From: CAZGMJ01 sp964526785
GTDB lineage: Bacteria > Planctomycetota > Phycisphaerae > Sedimentisphaerales > Anaerobacaceae
Assembly (NCBI GenBank): GCA_964526785.1
Contig: CAZGMJ010000066.1
Span: 1 to 29,437 of the forward strand
Reading direction: 5' to 3'
DNA length: 29,437 bases
Shown here one piece after another: positions 15,223 through 23,391 of the stretch (its first letter is position 1; each line of letters opens with the position of its first letter). A program made the translations under genes and the position numbers. The notes beneath the pieces were generated by a model that saw only the letters and a list, made by a program, of their open reading frames with translations, was not told the origin of the DNA and ran no database searches.

Positions 15223-16329
15223 TTATCCAGCGGGCGCGAGGCACAGAACCCAGCCCGCCTCGTTGGCAACGTATATCATTTGGCTCGCAAGGTTAGGGGC
15301 AGTGATCGAGACGGGGGCGAAATTGACTTCGTAGAGCTTTCGGCCCGTCGCGTTGTGCATGACAGCCAGCGTGTTGTCATGCGTGAACACATAGGCTCGG
15401 CCGTTGCCGTCGGCCATGAATTCAGCCCCCTCGGGCAGGCGCCACAACATGCGGCCGGAATTCTTGTCCACGGCGACAACACCTTTGCCTCTGACAACCT
15501 GATACACTGCAGAGGACGTCACACGCGGAGTCCCGACGGGAAAGCCGGGAACCTGATATTTCCAGGCGAGGGCGGCCGAAGTATCGTTCGGCGTGTCCAG
15601 CCGGTAGATGTACATATCTTCGGCGACGAAATACAGCGACTGATTATCCCGTACAATCGGGTCAATGATGGCACGGCGGACGTCGAACCGCCACAGGCGA
15701 TTCCTGCCCTGCGGGTCCATGCTGACGAGCCTTCCGGAATCGGTGGCGAAAACGACAGAGCGATTGTCGGCAAGAATGGAACTGATCCTGGACGAATCCT
15801 CGGCGGCGACGGCTGTGACTTCCACTCTGCGATCCGCGGTCAGCACGTGCAGGCGGTTGTCCGAACCGCTGATGTAGAGATACGATTCATTTCTCGCCGG
15901 CGGCGCCACGATCGAGTATTCGACGCTGTGGCGCTCGTCGGTCTTTCCGGTTTCGGGGTCTACGCTGAAGAAGCTCCGGCCGTACGCGCCGAGCAATTGG
16001 CCGTTATGCAGACGCAGGTCTGGAATTGGTATGCCCCTGGCTGCTACCGAGCGGGCAAAAACGATTCGACCCGTCTGCCTGTCCAGGGATGTCACGTAGT
16101 TGTTGTCGGAGATGGCGTACAGCCTGGCGGCGATGAAGTCGAGAGCCTCCAACTGCTCGCCCTGTTTGATCGGCACCTTCTTCTCCCAGACGATCCGCAG
16201 GCCGGCATGGCGAAGCAGATCCGGGGAGATAACAGCAAGTTCAGCGTCGGCGGCGGAGAGCGATCCGGCGGGCGCGCAGACCACTGCAATCACCGATAAC
16301 AAAAATACTTGCCTGACTTTCCTGAGCAT
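15223..16329 (-). CDS. Exported PQQ-type beta-propeller repeat protein
   Basis: A 368-residue protein with a cleavable signal peptide (residues 1-26, ending SLSA). The rest is a chain of about seven blade-like repeats of the PQQ/YVTN kind: YVTSLDRQTGRIVFAR, FFSVDPETGKT, LVSMDPQGRNRLWRFD, IYRLDTPNDTSAALAWKYQ, VVAVDKNSGRMLWRLP, LAVMHNATGRKLYEV. Each has the A/S-x-D-x-x-T/S-G-x-x-x-W type signature. It should be a periplasmic or surface propeller used for binding; no enzyme residues for PQQ-dependent dehydrogenation are seen. AAGGAGGAC precedes the ATG at 16329. It lies upstream of purH in the same direction, which is probably a shared transcript rather than a shared function. Confidence 0.9.
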   Translation of the reverse strand: MLRKVRQVFLLSVIAVVCAPAGSLSAADAELAVISPDLLRHAGLRIVWEKKVPIKQGEQLEALDFIAARLYAISDNNYVTSLDRQTGRIVFARSVAARGIPIPDLRLHNGQLLGAYGRSFFSVDPETGKTDERHSVEYSIVAPPARNESYLYISGSDNRLHVLTADRRVEVTAVAAEDSSRISSILADNRSVVFATDSGRLVSMDPQGRNRLWRFDVRRAIIDPIVRDNQSLYFVAEDMYIYRLDTPNDTSAALAWKYQVPGFPVGTPRVTSSAVYQVVRGKGVVAVDKNSGRMLWRLPEGAEFMADGNGRAYVFTHDNTLAVMHNATGRKLYEVNFAPVSITAPNLASQMIYVANEAGWVLCLAPAG

Positions 16330-16482
16330 TGCCCTGTCCTCCTTAGTATGGTGGGCCCGGCACGACCTTGTACACTTTCAAGGGTTGCCTGTAATCCGGT
16401 TTTCCTGAGCGTCCACGAGCGACCATCGAGCGCCGGAAAGCACTCACAGTCCTGAGCAATCGCCGTCGCTGCGACGCTTCGC

Positions 16483-16749
16483 TCACAATTTGACGTGCTC
16501 GGTCAAATCCACGCCGTGCTCGGATTCGAACTGACGCATCTCTTCAATGCGGTCGATGTCGTCCTTAATACGATTGACGAGTTTGAATATGTACGGCTTG
16601 CCCGCCAGACGATTCTTGAGGTCGTCCAGCATCGGCTCCCACTGGCCGCCGTATAACTGGCGTTTGAGCACGATCAGCATACGCTTTTCATCCGTGAGCC
16701 GATCGATGTAATCATTGACGGTTTTGCTCAGTGTGACATCGCCACCCAT
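16483..16749 (-). CDS. Small conserved helical protein of unknown function
   Basis: An 88-residue charged, helical protein (DYIDRLTDEKRMLIVLKRQL, LVNRIKDDIDRIEEMRQFE) without signal peptide or membrane segment. AAGGT stands 5 nt before the ATG at 16749, and a moderate promoter lies at 16829-16857. It could start the transcript that runs through the beta-propeller gene and purH (gap 153 bases). I recognise no family. Confidence 0.75.
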   Translation of the reverse strand: MGGDVTLSKTVNDYIDRLTDEKRMLIVLKRQLYGGQWEPMLDDLKNRLAGKPYIFKLVNRIKDDIDRIEEMRQFESEHGVDLTEHVKL

Positions 16750-16828
16750 ATTACCTTATCCGCCCGGATCGACCATCTTGCCACATCCCAGCCCCGGCAG
16801 TTTCCGTGCCAGAAGCCATTCTGTGCGA

Positions 16829-16857
16829 ATACTACCGGCGCAAACGCGTGAATGCAA
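16829..16857 (-). promoter_or_regulatory. Possible promoter for the small helical protein gene
   Basis: On the minus strand TTGCAT (16857-16852), 17 nt, then TAGTAT (16834-16829). Spacing is ideal; each box matches the consensus at about four positions. The leader would be about 75 nt. Confidence 0.4.
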
Positions 16858-17013
16858 CACATTTTCACAAATTCAGCACATTCGGCGCCCGGCGCGGGCA
16901 TATCCGCGCGCTTTGCAGGTGTGGCCGGAGATGCATAAAAGCAGTGCCATTGCCGAGTGAGACAACACGGAGCGAGGCCGGCTGCACGAATCAGACGCAT
17001 GAGATACGTGTTG

Positions 17014-17874
17014 CTACGTCTGCGAGGGAACGAGATCGAGCTTTTTGAGGACTGTCGCGTACTTCATCAGGACCATGTAGTTGCGAAGCGAGAACCCGCA
17101 GGAACTGAGGGCCTTCTCGGAGTAGTCGCTTTGATACTGCTTCGGATGGCTGGGGTGGACACCGTCGCGAGCGAGGAGCGTCGGAACATCGTAACCGTTG
17201 TATTGGGCGAACTTCTCATCGGCGCCGTCCCAGTCATCCGGGCGTCGCTTGAGAATCTCGGCGTGGAAATCCGTGAGCGGCACTTTCATATCGCTGGCGA
17301 TGTTGCGGATAACCGTGGAATAAGCGGCGGCTTTCTCAGCCATCCGGTGGCGAGGGGGTATCGTGCTGAGTATGACGACAGTGCCGTTGTCGAGGCACTT
17401 GTGCACAACCCGGCGCATGAGCTTTTCGTATTCTTCGAGCGGAACGCTGTGCAGATCGTTCGTGCCGAACATAATCAGTGCGATTTCGGGGTTGAGACGT
17501 TCGAGCCAGGCGTCGATGTTCTGATGGGCCCAGCGGACCGTCTGAGAACCGGCGTTGCCGAACTTGCCCCCCTTCCACTGTCGCCAGCAGGGTTCATGGA
17601 GGTAGGACTTGACCATCGCGCAGGCCTGCTCCATTTCTTTGGGGGCATTCCTGCGTTCGTACAGCAGCGGGGTCCAGAAAGCGAGCGTGACGGTGATGGA
17701 GTCGCCGAATTGGGCAAAGGTGCCCTTGCGGCCGGTAAAGCGAGAATGCACCTGCTTCATCGGCTCGACCCAATAGTCGGCAGGCAGATCACTCTCACGA
17801 TCTTCGGCAGCGGAGGCGGGTAGAACTGCCGCTATCGTCAGCAGGATTAGAAAAGCAGAGCAAATACGTCGCAT
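17014..17874 (-). CDS. Secreted SGNH/GDSL-family hydrolase
   Basis: A 286-residue protein with a signal peptide (residues 1-22, ending PASAA). The SGNH blocks are in order: FAQFGDSI with nucleophile Ser59, the GNAGSQT oxyanion glycine near 107, FGTNDLHS with Asn139, and RDGVHPS with Asp237 and His240. The family contains carbohydrate esterases, lipases and thioesterases; in planctomycetes such proteins are often sugar esterases, which is inference. AGGAG precedes the ATG at 17874. It lies 42 bases after the radical SAM gene and may be the last gene of the leftward run that starts with the sigma factor. Confidence 0.93.
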   Translation of the reverse strand: MRRICSAFLILLTIAAVLPASAAEDRESDLPADYWVEPMKQVHSRFTGRKGTFAQFGDSITVTLAFWTPLLYERRNAPKEMEQACAMVKSYLHEPCWRQWKGGKFGNAGSQTVRWAHQNIDAWLERLNPEIALIMFGTNDLHSVPLEEYEKLMRRVVHKCLDNGTVVILSTIPPRHRMAEKAAAYSTVIRNIASDMKVPLTDFHAEILKRRPDDWDGADEKFAQYNGYDVPTLLARDGVHPSHPKQYQSDYSEKALSSCGFSLRNYMVLMKYATVLKKLDLVPSQT

Positions 17875-17916
17875 GTCAGTTCTCTCCTATCGAAAAGCAG
17901 TATGTTTGACTCAGGA

Positions 17917-19059
17917 TCATGAGAATACCAGATACGGTTCGGCTCTGGCCAGTCTGGCCCCAACTTTTCCGACGTCCCGTATGCTTCGCAGACGCCCCTG
18001 GATTCGGCGATGAAGAATACGATCCACAGTGACCGGCCCGAGGCCCGGCACCCTGAGAAGTTGCCATTTGGAGGCCTTATTGGCGTCTATGGGAAAAACC
18101 TCGGGATGGCTGCGCGCCCAAGCCTCCTTGGGGTCGGTGGCAAGGGACAGATCACCTTTTGCGTCGAACACGATCTCATCGCTTTTGAAACCATACTTGC
18201 GGAAGAGGAAATCGACCTGATAGAGGCGGTGCTCACGCATCAGGACGTCGTGCGGGTCGGAATCGACAGCGTTTTCGGCGTCGATGGATGGGTCGCCCAG
18301 GCCTCTCTGGTATGCGCTGAAATAGATCCGCTGCATGCGGAGACGGTCGTAGAGGCCTGCCATGTATTTGACGATCCGGCTGTCGCGTTCACCTGCTGCT
18401 CCGACGATGAACTGGGTGGTCTGTTTGACTCGGCGGTAGCGTGAACCGGGGCCGGTGAGGCTGCTGATGAGTTTGATGGGCTCGATAATGTCACGGATGT
18501 AATCTTTGCGGGCGGAGAGTTTTACGAGGTTATCCGCTCCCGGAGTCTCGATATTGAGCGAGACGGCACTGGAGAGGGAGACGGCTTGTTCAATGGCGGC
18601 GGTACTTGCGCCGGGGATAATCTTGAGGTGGATGTAGCCTCGGAACCGGTGCTTTTTGCGGAGCAGGCGGGCGACGCCGAGGAGTTTGTCCATCGTGTTG
18701 TCGGGCGAGCCAATGACGCCGGAACTGAGGAACAGGCCGAAGACTTTGCGGCGGTCGTAGTAATCGAGGAAGACCTGAACCGTATCTTCAACGCTCAAAG
18801 TGCACCGGCGGATATCCTGCTGATCGCGCAGGGGGCAGTATTTGCAGTCGTTCGTGCAGACGTTGGACAGCAGCGTCTTGAACAGCACGCTTCTGCCGCC
18901 GTTGGGGAGCGTAACGGGGTAGATCCACCGGCCGTCGGAACCGCGGTGCCGCCGATCGTCTTGTGCCGTACCGCATGCGCAGGCAAGATCGTACTGGGCG
19001 TCTGCGCTGAGGATTTCCAGCTTCTGCTGTGTGTCAGGTCTTGAGACTACGCCAACCAT
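17917..19059 (-). CDS. Radical SAM protein of the putative DNA modification/repair type
   Basis: A 380-residue protein. The radical SAM cluster motif CTNDCKYC gives Cys68, Cys72 and Cys75 for the 4Fe-4S cluster. The N-terminus (KLEILSADAQYDLACACG) and the C-terminal helix-hairpin-helix (LLRVPGLGPVTVDRILHRR) are the marks of the family that NCBI names putative DNA modification/repair radical SAM protein (TIGR03916). Members usually sit beside a uracil-DNA-glycosylase-like partner; none is adjacent here. The HhH motif suggests DNA binding, and the substrate is unknown. An in-frame GTG at 19083 is the alternative start. The gene follows the DUF2007-like gene by 42 bases. Confidence 0.92.
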   Translation of the reverse strand: MVGVVSRPDTQQKLEILSADAQYDLACACGTAQDDRRHRGSDGRWIYPVTLPNGGRSVLFKTLLSNVCTNDCKYCPLRDQQDIRRCTLSVEDTVQVFLDYYDRRKVFGLFLSSGVIGSPDNTMDKLLGVARLLRKKHRFRGYIHLKIIPGASTAAIEQAVSLSSAVSLNIETPGADNLVKLSARKDYIRDIIEPIKLISSLTGPGSRYRRVKQTTQFIVGAAGERDSRIVKYMAGLYDRLRMQRIYFSAYQRGLGDPSIDAENAVDSDPHDVLMREHRLYQVDFLFRKYGFKSDEIVFDAKGDLSLATDPKEAWARSHPEVFPIDANKASKWQLLRVPGLGPVTVDRILHRRIQGRLRSIRDVGKVGARLARAEPYLVFS

Positions 19060-19101
19060 GGTTCTGCGGTGTATAGCCGGCACATCCGTGCGCCATCAAT
19101 T

Positions 19102-19518
19102 TCATCGGCTTTTGAACTTGTGCCGAATCGTTTCTGAATTAGCCAACAATGCGAAGATTACCAGCCAGGCAAGGAAAAGTAAAGGGGCAGCGTCGGACAA
19201 CGCGTCGAAGAGCAGGAAAACCAGGGCGAGGATGGCTGTTGCGACTGTGGAATAAGCCGGGTAGCGGGCGAGGTTCTTTGTGAGCGTGCGCACCTCAGAC
19301 TCATTGGCCTGCTGGCATTTTCGCAGGACCGACGCGGCGCCGGGAGTTTCTTCCCGCGGGACGGCGATTTCTATCTTTTGGCTTTGACGCACCACCCAGT
19401 GGAACGATATTGGGCTCGAGCTGCCAGGGACAACCGGGTTGAAGCCTTCTTTGCGAAGGTAGCCGAGGGCCTGCTGCACTGAGTCGGGATTAGCCTTATA
19501 GACGACTACCAGGTCCAT
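19102..19518 (-). CDS. Membrane protein with DUF2007-like N-terminal domain
   Basis: A 138-residue protein starting at 19518 (GGAT 8 nt upstream); an in-frame ATG at 19548 would overlap the coiled-coil gene's stop. Residues 1-75 (MDLVVVYKANPDSVQQALGY, IEIAVPREETPGAASVL) look like the small ferredoxin-like DUF2007 signalling domain. Two hydrophobic helices follow (about residues 88-104 and 110-126), with a basic C-terminus (RHKFKSR). It sits 16 bases behind the coiled-coil gene. The domain call is a pattern judgment. Confidence 0.75.
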   Translation of the reverse strand: MDLVVVYKANPDSVQQALGYLRKEGFNPVVPGSSSPISFHWVVRQSQKIEIAVPREETPGAASVLRKCQQANESEVRTLTKNLARYPAYSTVATAILALVFLLFDALSDAAPLLFLAWLVIFALLANSETIRHKFKSR

Positions 19519-19534
19519 GATCGCATCCGCGGGG

Positions 19535-20473
19535 CTATGACTTCTCAATCAGATCGCGTTTTCGTCTATCGATATCGTCGGCCTTCTGCTGACTTGTGCT
19601 GAGATGCGCCTCGAGGTTTGCCAGTACCGACTGCACGCGTCTGCCTGCATCGAGGGCGGTATCCAACGAATTGTTTATGCGCGACTGGACCATCCAGTCG
19701 ACGATAAGGCCGTCGAAGAAGTAGTCGGCAAACGTGGCGAAGGAGCCGATGTCAACTTCCAGGTCAGTCGCGGCTCCCACATCGGCGAGTTCTCGCTGGA
19801 AATTGCGGAGGGCGTGCTGAAGCTGGTGGATAGATTCCCTGGCGGAATCGAGCCTGGAGTGCTTGACGGCCGTGGCAATCAGACCGCCGCCGATCATATC
19901 CACAGTACCCCAGTTCTTTGCGCTTCGCAGCGAATCGATCACGCGTTCGAGGCCCTCCATGGCGGCTTTGCCCGCAGCAATGGCTTCGTTCAGTTCGGTG
20001 ATATCCGCTCGTACAGCAGCGGCGTGTTCGCTGAGCGAAGCGAGTTTTTGGGCCGTATCGCCGCCCTGCTGTGATATCATTTCTTCTTTCTCGGCGAGGA
20101 TCTCTCTGTATTGTGAATCGACGTCGCCAAGAGCCGCGATCTGTTCGGTTGTGGCTTCGATATCCCGATCGAGAGCGGCAACGGCGTACTCGGCGTCGTC
20201 GTATTTGAGTTTGGCGGCGAGGTATTCCTGTTTCTCCTTTTCAATGCGGGCATTCTTGTCGCCGAGGACGGCGTGGAAGAGTGAAGCCAGGCCGAGGCCC
20301 TCCAGCTTTTCGACGTCCACCTTTTCCTTATCGAGAATTGCCTTTAGATCACAGAGTCTCGCCTGCTGCTCGTCGAGCATTTTGCGGCTCGTTTCCAAAT
20401 CGGCACGGAGTTTCCTGCGGTGTCTGATTTTCTCGTTGATCAGCATCAATCTGCTGTCCAGGTCTTGAAGCAT
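19535..20473 (-). CDS. Coiled-coil protein with glycine-rich central motif
   Basis: A 312-residue protein; AAGGAGA before the ATG at 20473 fixes the start, since the open frame further upstream has no coding look. Residues about 1-190 are nearly pure coiled coil (Lys, Glu, Ala, Leu), with a short apolar stretch at LGLASLFHAVLGDKNARIEK. A conserved-looking motif NWGTVDMIGGGLIATAVKHS stands near residue 200, followed by an amphipathic helix, a short aromatic region (FATFADYFFDGLIVDWMV) and a second coiled coil to the end. No signal peptide is visible. From memory, the GT(V/W)DM(I/L)GGGL motif recurs in unnamed bacterial coiled-coil proteins. Its neighbours suggest a job at the membrane near SPFH and NfeD. 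Confidence 0.8.
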   Translation of the reverse strand: MLQDLDSRLMLINEKIRHRRKLRADLETSRKMLDEQQARLCDLKAILDKEKVDVEKLEGLGLASLFHAVLGDKNARIEKEKQEYLAAKLKYDDAEYAVAALDRDIEATTEQIAALGDVDSQYREILAEKEEMISQQGGDTAQKLASLSEHAAAVRADITELNEAIAAGKAAMEGLERVIDSLRSAKNWGTVDMIGGGLIATAVKHSRLDSARESIHQLQHALRNFQRELADVGAATDLEVDIGSFATFADYFFDGLIVDWMVQSRINNSLDTALDAGRRVQSVLANLEAHLSTSQQKADDIDRRKRDLIEKS

Positions 20474-20528
20474 GGTCTCTCCTTCGCATTTGGCCCGGGG
20501 CAATATCTCGAGCGAATACAAATCACAC

Positions 20529-20813
20529 TCACGACTGAGCGTGATTGTGAGGCCGCTCAGACCAATTGTCATTCGGCGCCGGCTCCGGAGGCGCGGATGG
20601 CAGCGCAGTAGTGGCAATCTTTCGGGGCTTCTTCCACGCCACAACGACAGGTTTGAGGATGCCCCACGCCACAAAAGCGGGCAGTACTCCCAGCACGGGC
20701 GGCAGACTGAAATTTGCCCGGCAGCCGGTGAATAATCCCAGCACACCCAAAAGCAGCAGTACAATTCCAAGGGCAAAAGCCAGAACGGCACACGTTTTGT
20801 CAAACCAGTTCAT
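20529..20813 (-). CDS. Small membrane protein with Pro-rich cytoplasmic tail
   Basis: A 94-residue protein with two hydrophobic helices (about residues 7-29 and 38-55) and a polar tail rich in Pro, Ser and Asn. GGGAG stands about 6 nt before the ATG at 20813. It lies between the SPFH gene (66 bases before) and the coiled-coil gene (55 bases after). No family is recognised. Confidence 0.7.
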   Translation of the reverse strand: MNWFDKTCAVLAFALGIVLLLLGVLGLFTGCRANFSLPPVLGVLPAFVAWGILKPVVVAWKKPRKIATTALPSAPPEPAPNDNWSERPHNHAQS

Positions 20814-20879
20814 GTTAGTCTCCCGAATGCCTGTCGGATAGTCAAACGCCACCGCCATCTGTTTGTGAGATTGATTGGG

Positions 20880-21836
20880 CTATGCGGCGGGCTGGTCCGT
20901 CTGACTCTGCTGCTTGATGACAGACGAAGCGGCCTTGATAACGCCGGCAATATCCGCCAGGTCCGACGGGATAATCATTGAATTGTTGGTCTTTGCCAGA
21001 TTTCCGAACTCTTCGAGATACTGCTCGGCGATGCGGAGATTGACGGCATTGACGCCGCCCTCTTCATTGATGGCGGCCGCAATCTCACGAATACCGTTGG
21101 CAGTGGCCTCGGCGACCCGGCGAATCTCGACGGCGCGACCCTCGGCTTCGTTGATGCGTTTCTGCTTCTCACCCTCGGACTGGGCGATCATCTCCTGCTT
21201 CTGGCCCTCGGCGCGGTTGATTTTGGCCTGCCTGTCGCCTTCAGACTCGGCGATAGCGGCGCGTTTGGTGCGTTCGGCCCGCATCTGCTTTTCCATCGCA
21301 TCCTTGATGCTCTGCGGGGGCAGGATGTTTTTGACTTCGTACCGTGTGACTTTTACGCCCCATGGGTCGGAGGCCTTGTCCACCGCCTCGACGATCACGG
21401 TGTTGATGTTGTCCCGTTCCTCGAACGTCTTGTCCAGGTCGAGCTTGCCCATGACGCTACGCATGGTGGTCTGGGCCAGTTGGGTCGCAGCAAAGCGGTA
21501 GTTGTCTATGCCGTATGAGGCCTTCTTGGCGTCGACGACCTGCATATAAAGAATGCCGTCCACTTCGACCGCGATGTTGTCCTTGGTGATGCACTGCTGC
21601 GGCGGGACGTCCACGGCCTGCTCCTTGAGCGTGTGCTTGTAGGATATCTTGTCGAGGAACGGCACGAGGATGTGGAAGCCGGCCTCGAGCGTGTTGAAGT
21701 ACTTGCCGAGCCGCTCGACGATATACGCCTGTTTCTGGGGGACAATGCGTATCGTCTTGAAAAAGACAATCAACGCAAACAGTATGAGCCCTACAAGTAT
21801 GATCGTTAGTGTGGGTGCAGATAGTGCTGCCAACAT
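20880..21836 (-). CDS. SPFH/band 7 (stomatin-like, paraslipin) protein
   Basis: A 318-residue protein with one N-terminal membrane helix (residues about 8-28), then RIVPQKQAYIVERLGKYFNT, the start of the SPFH domain. Further family marks are EAGFHILVPFLDKISYKHTL, DGILYMQVVDAKKASYGID and KVTRYEVKNILPP. A long charged coiled coil follows (AESEGDRQAKINRAEGQKQE), ending in SMIIPSDLADI. This matches the paraslipin/QmcA-type branch that forms membrane microdomain scaffolds and pairs with NfeD. The NfeD gene lies two genes upstream in the same direction, as the known partnership predicts. AAGGAGAG precedes the start. Confidence 0.96.
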   Translation of the reverse strand: MLAALSAPTLTIILVGLILFALIVFFKTIRIVPQKQAYIVERLGKYFNTLEAGFHILVPFLDKISYKHTLKEQAVDVPPQQCITKDNIAVEVDGILYMQVVDAKKASYGIDNYRFAATQLAQTTMRSVMGKLDLDKTFEERDNINTVIVEAVDKASDPWGVKVTRYEVKNILPPQSIKDAMEKQMRAERTKRAAIAESEGDRQAKINRAEGQKQEMIAQSEGEKQKRINEAEGRAVEIRRVAEATANGIREIAAAINEEGGVNAVNLRIAEQYLEEFGNLAKTNNSMIIPSDLADIAGVIKAASSVIKQQSQTDQPAA

Positions 21837-21893
21837 GGTTCTCTCCTTTTCAAAACAGGGCTATTCAGTTGTGCTCTTCGTTTGTTTCGACAG

Positions 21894-22118
21894 TTACCTT
21901 CCGAGCGTTGCTTTGCGTTGCGGCCGGCGGACGATGAGGTAGATCAGGGCGCCGACCCAGTTCGCCACGGCTATCACGACGACCCAGACGATTCGGTCGT
22001 TGCCTTCCGCCGGTTCGTTCCTGATGCAGTCAATGAGCGTCCATATCCAGAGCGTCAGGAATCCGGCGGCAAACAGAAGCCATAACAGGACTATGAGCAG
22101 AACAAAGACACCGTTCAT
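21894..22118 (-). CDS. PLDc_N-type small membrane protein
   Basis: A 74-residue protein of two membrane helices with the short loop TLIDCIRNEPAEGNDRIVWV and an IYLIVRRPQRK end, the pattern of the phospholipase-D nuclease N-terminal (PLDc_N) family, here without any nuclease domain. Such short forms occur in many bacteria. It lies between NfeD (13 bases) and SPFH (57 bases). TAGGAGA precedes its start. Confidence 0.85.
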   Translation of the reverse strand: MNGVFVLLIVLLWLLFAAGFLTLWIWTLIDCIRNEPAEGNDRIVWVVVIAVANWVGALIYLIVRRPQRKATLGR

Positions 22119-22131
22119 GAAGATTCTCCTA

Positions 22132-22590
22132 TCAAACCGGTTTGACCGTGAATGTCAGATTGTCTTTCCCCGTGATCTCAACGGGGGCACCCTCGGCGAT
22201 TTCGCAATCGGCCGTCGCCCGCCAGTTTGTGCCGTGCAATTCGACTTTGCCGCCGATCTTCGGGGTGATCGTCTTGACAACTACCGCCCGCTCGCCGATG
22301 AATTCCTCCAAGTCGTTTTCGCCCTGCCGGCGTCCTGTGATACGGCCGAAGAATATGCCTTTGAGCCATCGGCGCAGGACCAACAGAGAAAGAACGGAAG
22401 TCCCTATGAAGACGATCAACTGGACGTTGAGGCTGATTTCCGTGATCAGGCACACGATGGAGACGACGAGCGCTCCAAGGCCGAAGAAGAATATGATCAG
22501 GCCCGGCATCACGAATTCGAGAATCAGCAGTACGAGAGCAACAACGAACCAGATCAATTCGGGTTTAAGAAACGGTCTTATCATTTCCAT
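22132..22590 (-). CDS. NfeD family membrane protein (short form)
   Basis: A 152-residue protein: two or three membrane helices (residues about 12-72), then a short loop and the C-terminal OB-fold of NfeD (GERAVVVKTITPKIGGKVEL, GTNWRATADCEIAEGAPVEI). The short form lacks the N-terminal ClpP-like protease of the long NfeD. Short NfeD proteins are the usual partner of paraslipin-type SPFH proteins, one of which is encoded two genes away. The start follows AAAGGG. Confidence 0.95.
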   Translation of the reverse strand: MEMIRPFLKPELIWFVVALVLLILEFVMPGLIIFFFGLGALVVSIVCLITEISLNVQLIVFIGTSVLSLLVLRRWLKGIFFGRITGRRQGENDLEEFIGERAVVVKTITPKIGGKVELHGTNWRATADCEIAEGAPVEITGKDNLTFTVKPV

Positions 22591-22625
22591 CTGGATGCCC
22601 TTTCAACTATGCCCGGCGTGGATGG

Positions 22626-22940
22626 TCATTCCACGACGACGGCGGTTCCATACACCAGTATCTCGGAGGCACTCTGCATGATCTGCGAAGACGTGAAATC
22701 TATGTGTATGACTGCATTTGCGCCGAGTTCTCTGGCTTCTTCGACCATGCGATCGAGGGCCTGTTCGCGCGATTCGGCCATCATCTTGGTGTAGTCGCTG
22801 ATTTCCCCGCCAACGATATTGCGGAGGACTGCGACGATGTCGCGGCCGAGGTGTCTGGAGCGAATTGTGTTACCTCTGACCAGTCCGAGGTGCTTGACGA
22901 TCTCCCGGCCGGCTATGGTATCGGTTGTGGACAGCAACAT
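22626..22940 (-). CDS. YbjQ/UPF0145 family protein
   Basis: A 104-residue protein that matches YbjQ over its whole length: LLSTTDTIAGREIVKHLGLV, VLRNIVGGEISDYTKMMAES and ANAVIHIDFTSS. The family forms small ring-like oligomers and is sometimes called a heavy-metal-binding domain; its role is not settled. AAGGAGAT precedes the ATG at 22940, and only 4 bases separate it from the anti-sigma stop, so the two are surely co-transcribed. Confidence 0.95.
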   Translation of the reverse strand: MLLSTTDTIAGREIVKHLGLVRGNTIRSRHLGRDIVAVLRNIVGGEISDYTKMMAESREQALDRMVEEARELGANAVIHIDFTSSQIMQSASEILVYGTAVVVE

Positions 22941-22944
22941 GGTT

Positions 22945-23391
22945 TTATCTCCTTACGTTTCTGTACCGGTCGGAACGCCAGAAATAGAGGCGTTCGCGTC
23001 CAATCGAGACAAGCAGCACGGCGAGAGCGGCGATCAGCAAAAGCAGGCCGGCTTTGAGTATGAAGCCCACCTGGGGATCGCGCACAATCTGCTCGATCAT
23101 CCTGAATCCACAGTACAGGATCAGGACAATGCCCGCCAATGACAGCAGTATCCAGCCCAGCCCCCGTTCGATGCGGTTGTATACGCTGGCCCAGTAATCC
23201 TGCCAGATTCGATCTTCCGGCTCCAGGAGCGTTACCTCATCGGTGATGACTTTGATTCGCTTGAACTGCTCCAGTTCTTCAGCGCACTGCGGGCACTGGT
23301 CGAGATGTTCCTGGAGCCTGCGGTTCTGTTCGTCGGTGAGTTCGTTGTCCAGGTAGCCCATCAGCAGTTCTTTGTACTGGTCACATGCCAC
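22945..23391 (-). CDS. Zinc-finger anti-sigma factor (zf-HC2 type)
   Basis: A 148-residue protein. A GTG start at 23391 is chosen because AAGGAGGTG lies 6 nt before it; a second GTG at 23412 would place this site inside the gene. The N-terminal domain has Cys3, His29, Cys33 and Cys36 (HLDQCPQC), the HxxxCxxC zinc centre that sequesters ECF sigma factors. Two membrane helices follow (about residues 83-101 and 111-130). The start lies 11 bases inside the sigma gene, and translational coupling is expected. It should hold the sigma factor at the membrane until a stress signal arrives; the signal is unknown. Confidence 0.93.
   Translation of the reverse strand: MACDQYKELLMGYLDNELTDEQNRRLQEHLDQCPQCAEELEQFKRIKVITDEVTLLEPEDRIWQDYWASVYNRIERGLGWILLSLAGIVLILYCGFRMIEQIVRDPQVGFILKAGLLLLIAALAVLLVSIGRERLYFWRSDRYRNVRR

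Noticed and set aside
13493..15334. Rightward 613-codon open frame opposite purH
   Set aside because: It lies wholly antisense to the well-identified purH, has no ribosome-binding site and reads as a compositional shadow.
15280..16299. Rightward 339-codon frame opposite the beta-propeller gene
   Set aside because: Antisense to a protein with signal peptide and clear repeats; no start signal.
16728..17000. Leftward 90-codon frame upstream of the small helical gene
   Set aside because: It overlaps the probable promoter and the gene's start in another frame, and is rich in Cys, Trp and Ala without pattern.
16957..17823. Rightward 288-codon frame opposite the SGNH hydrolase
   Set aside because: Antisense to a protein with all SGNH catalytic blocks.
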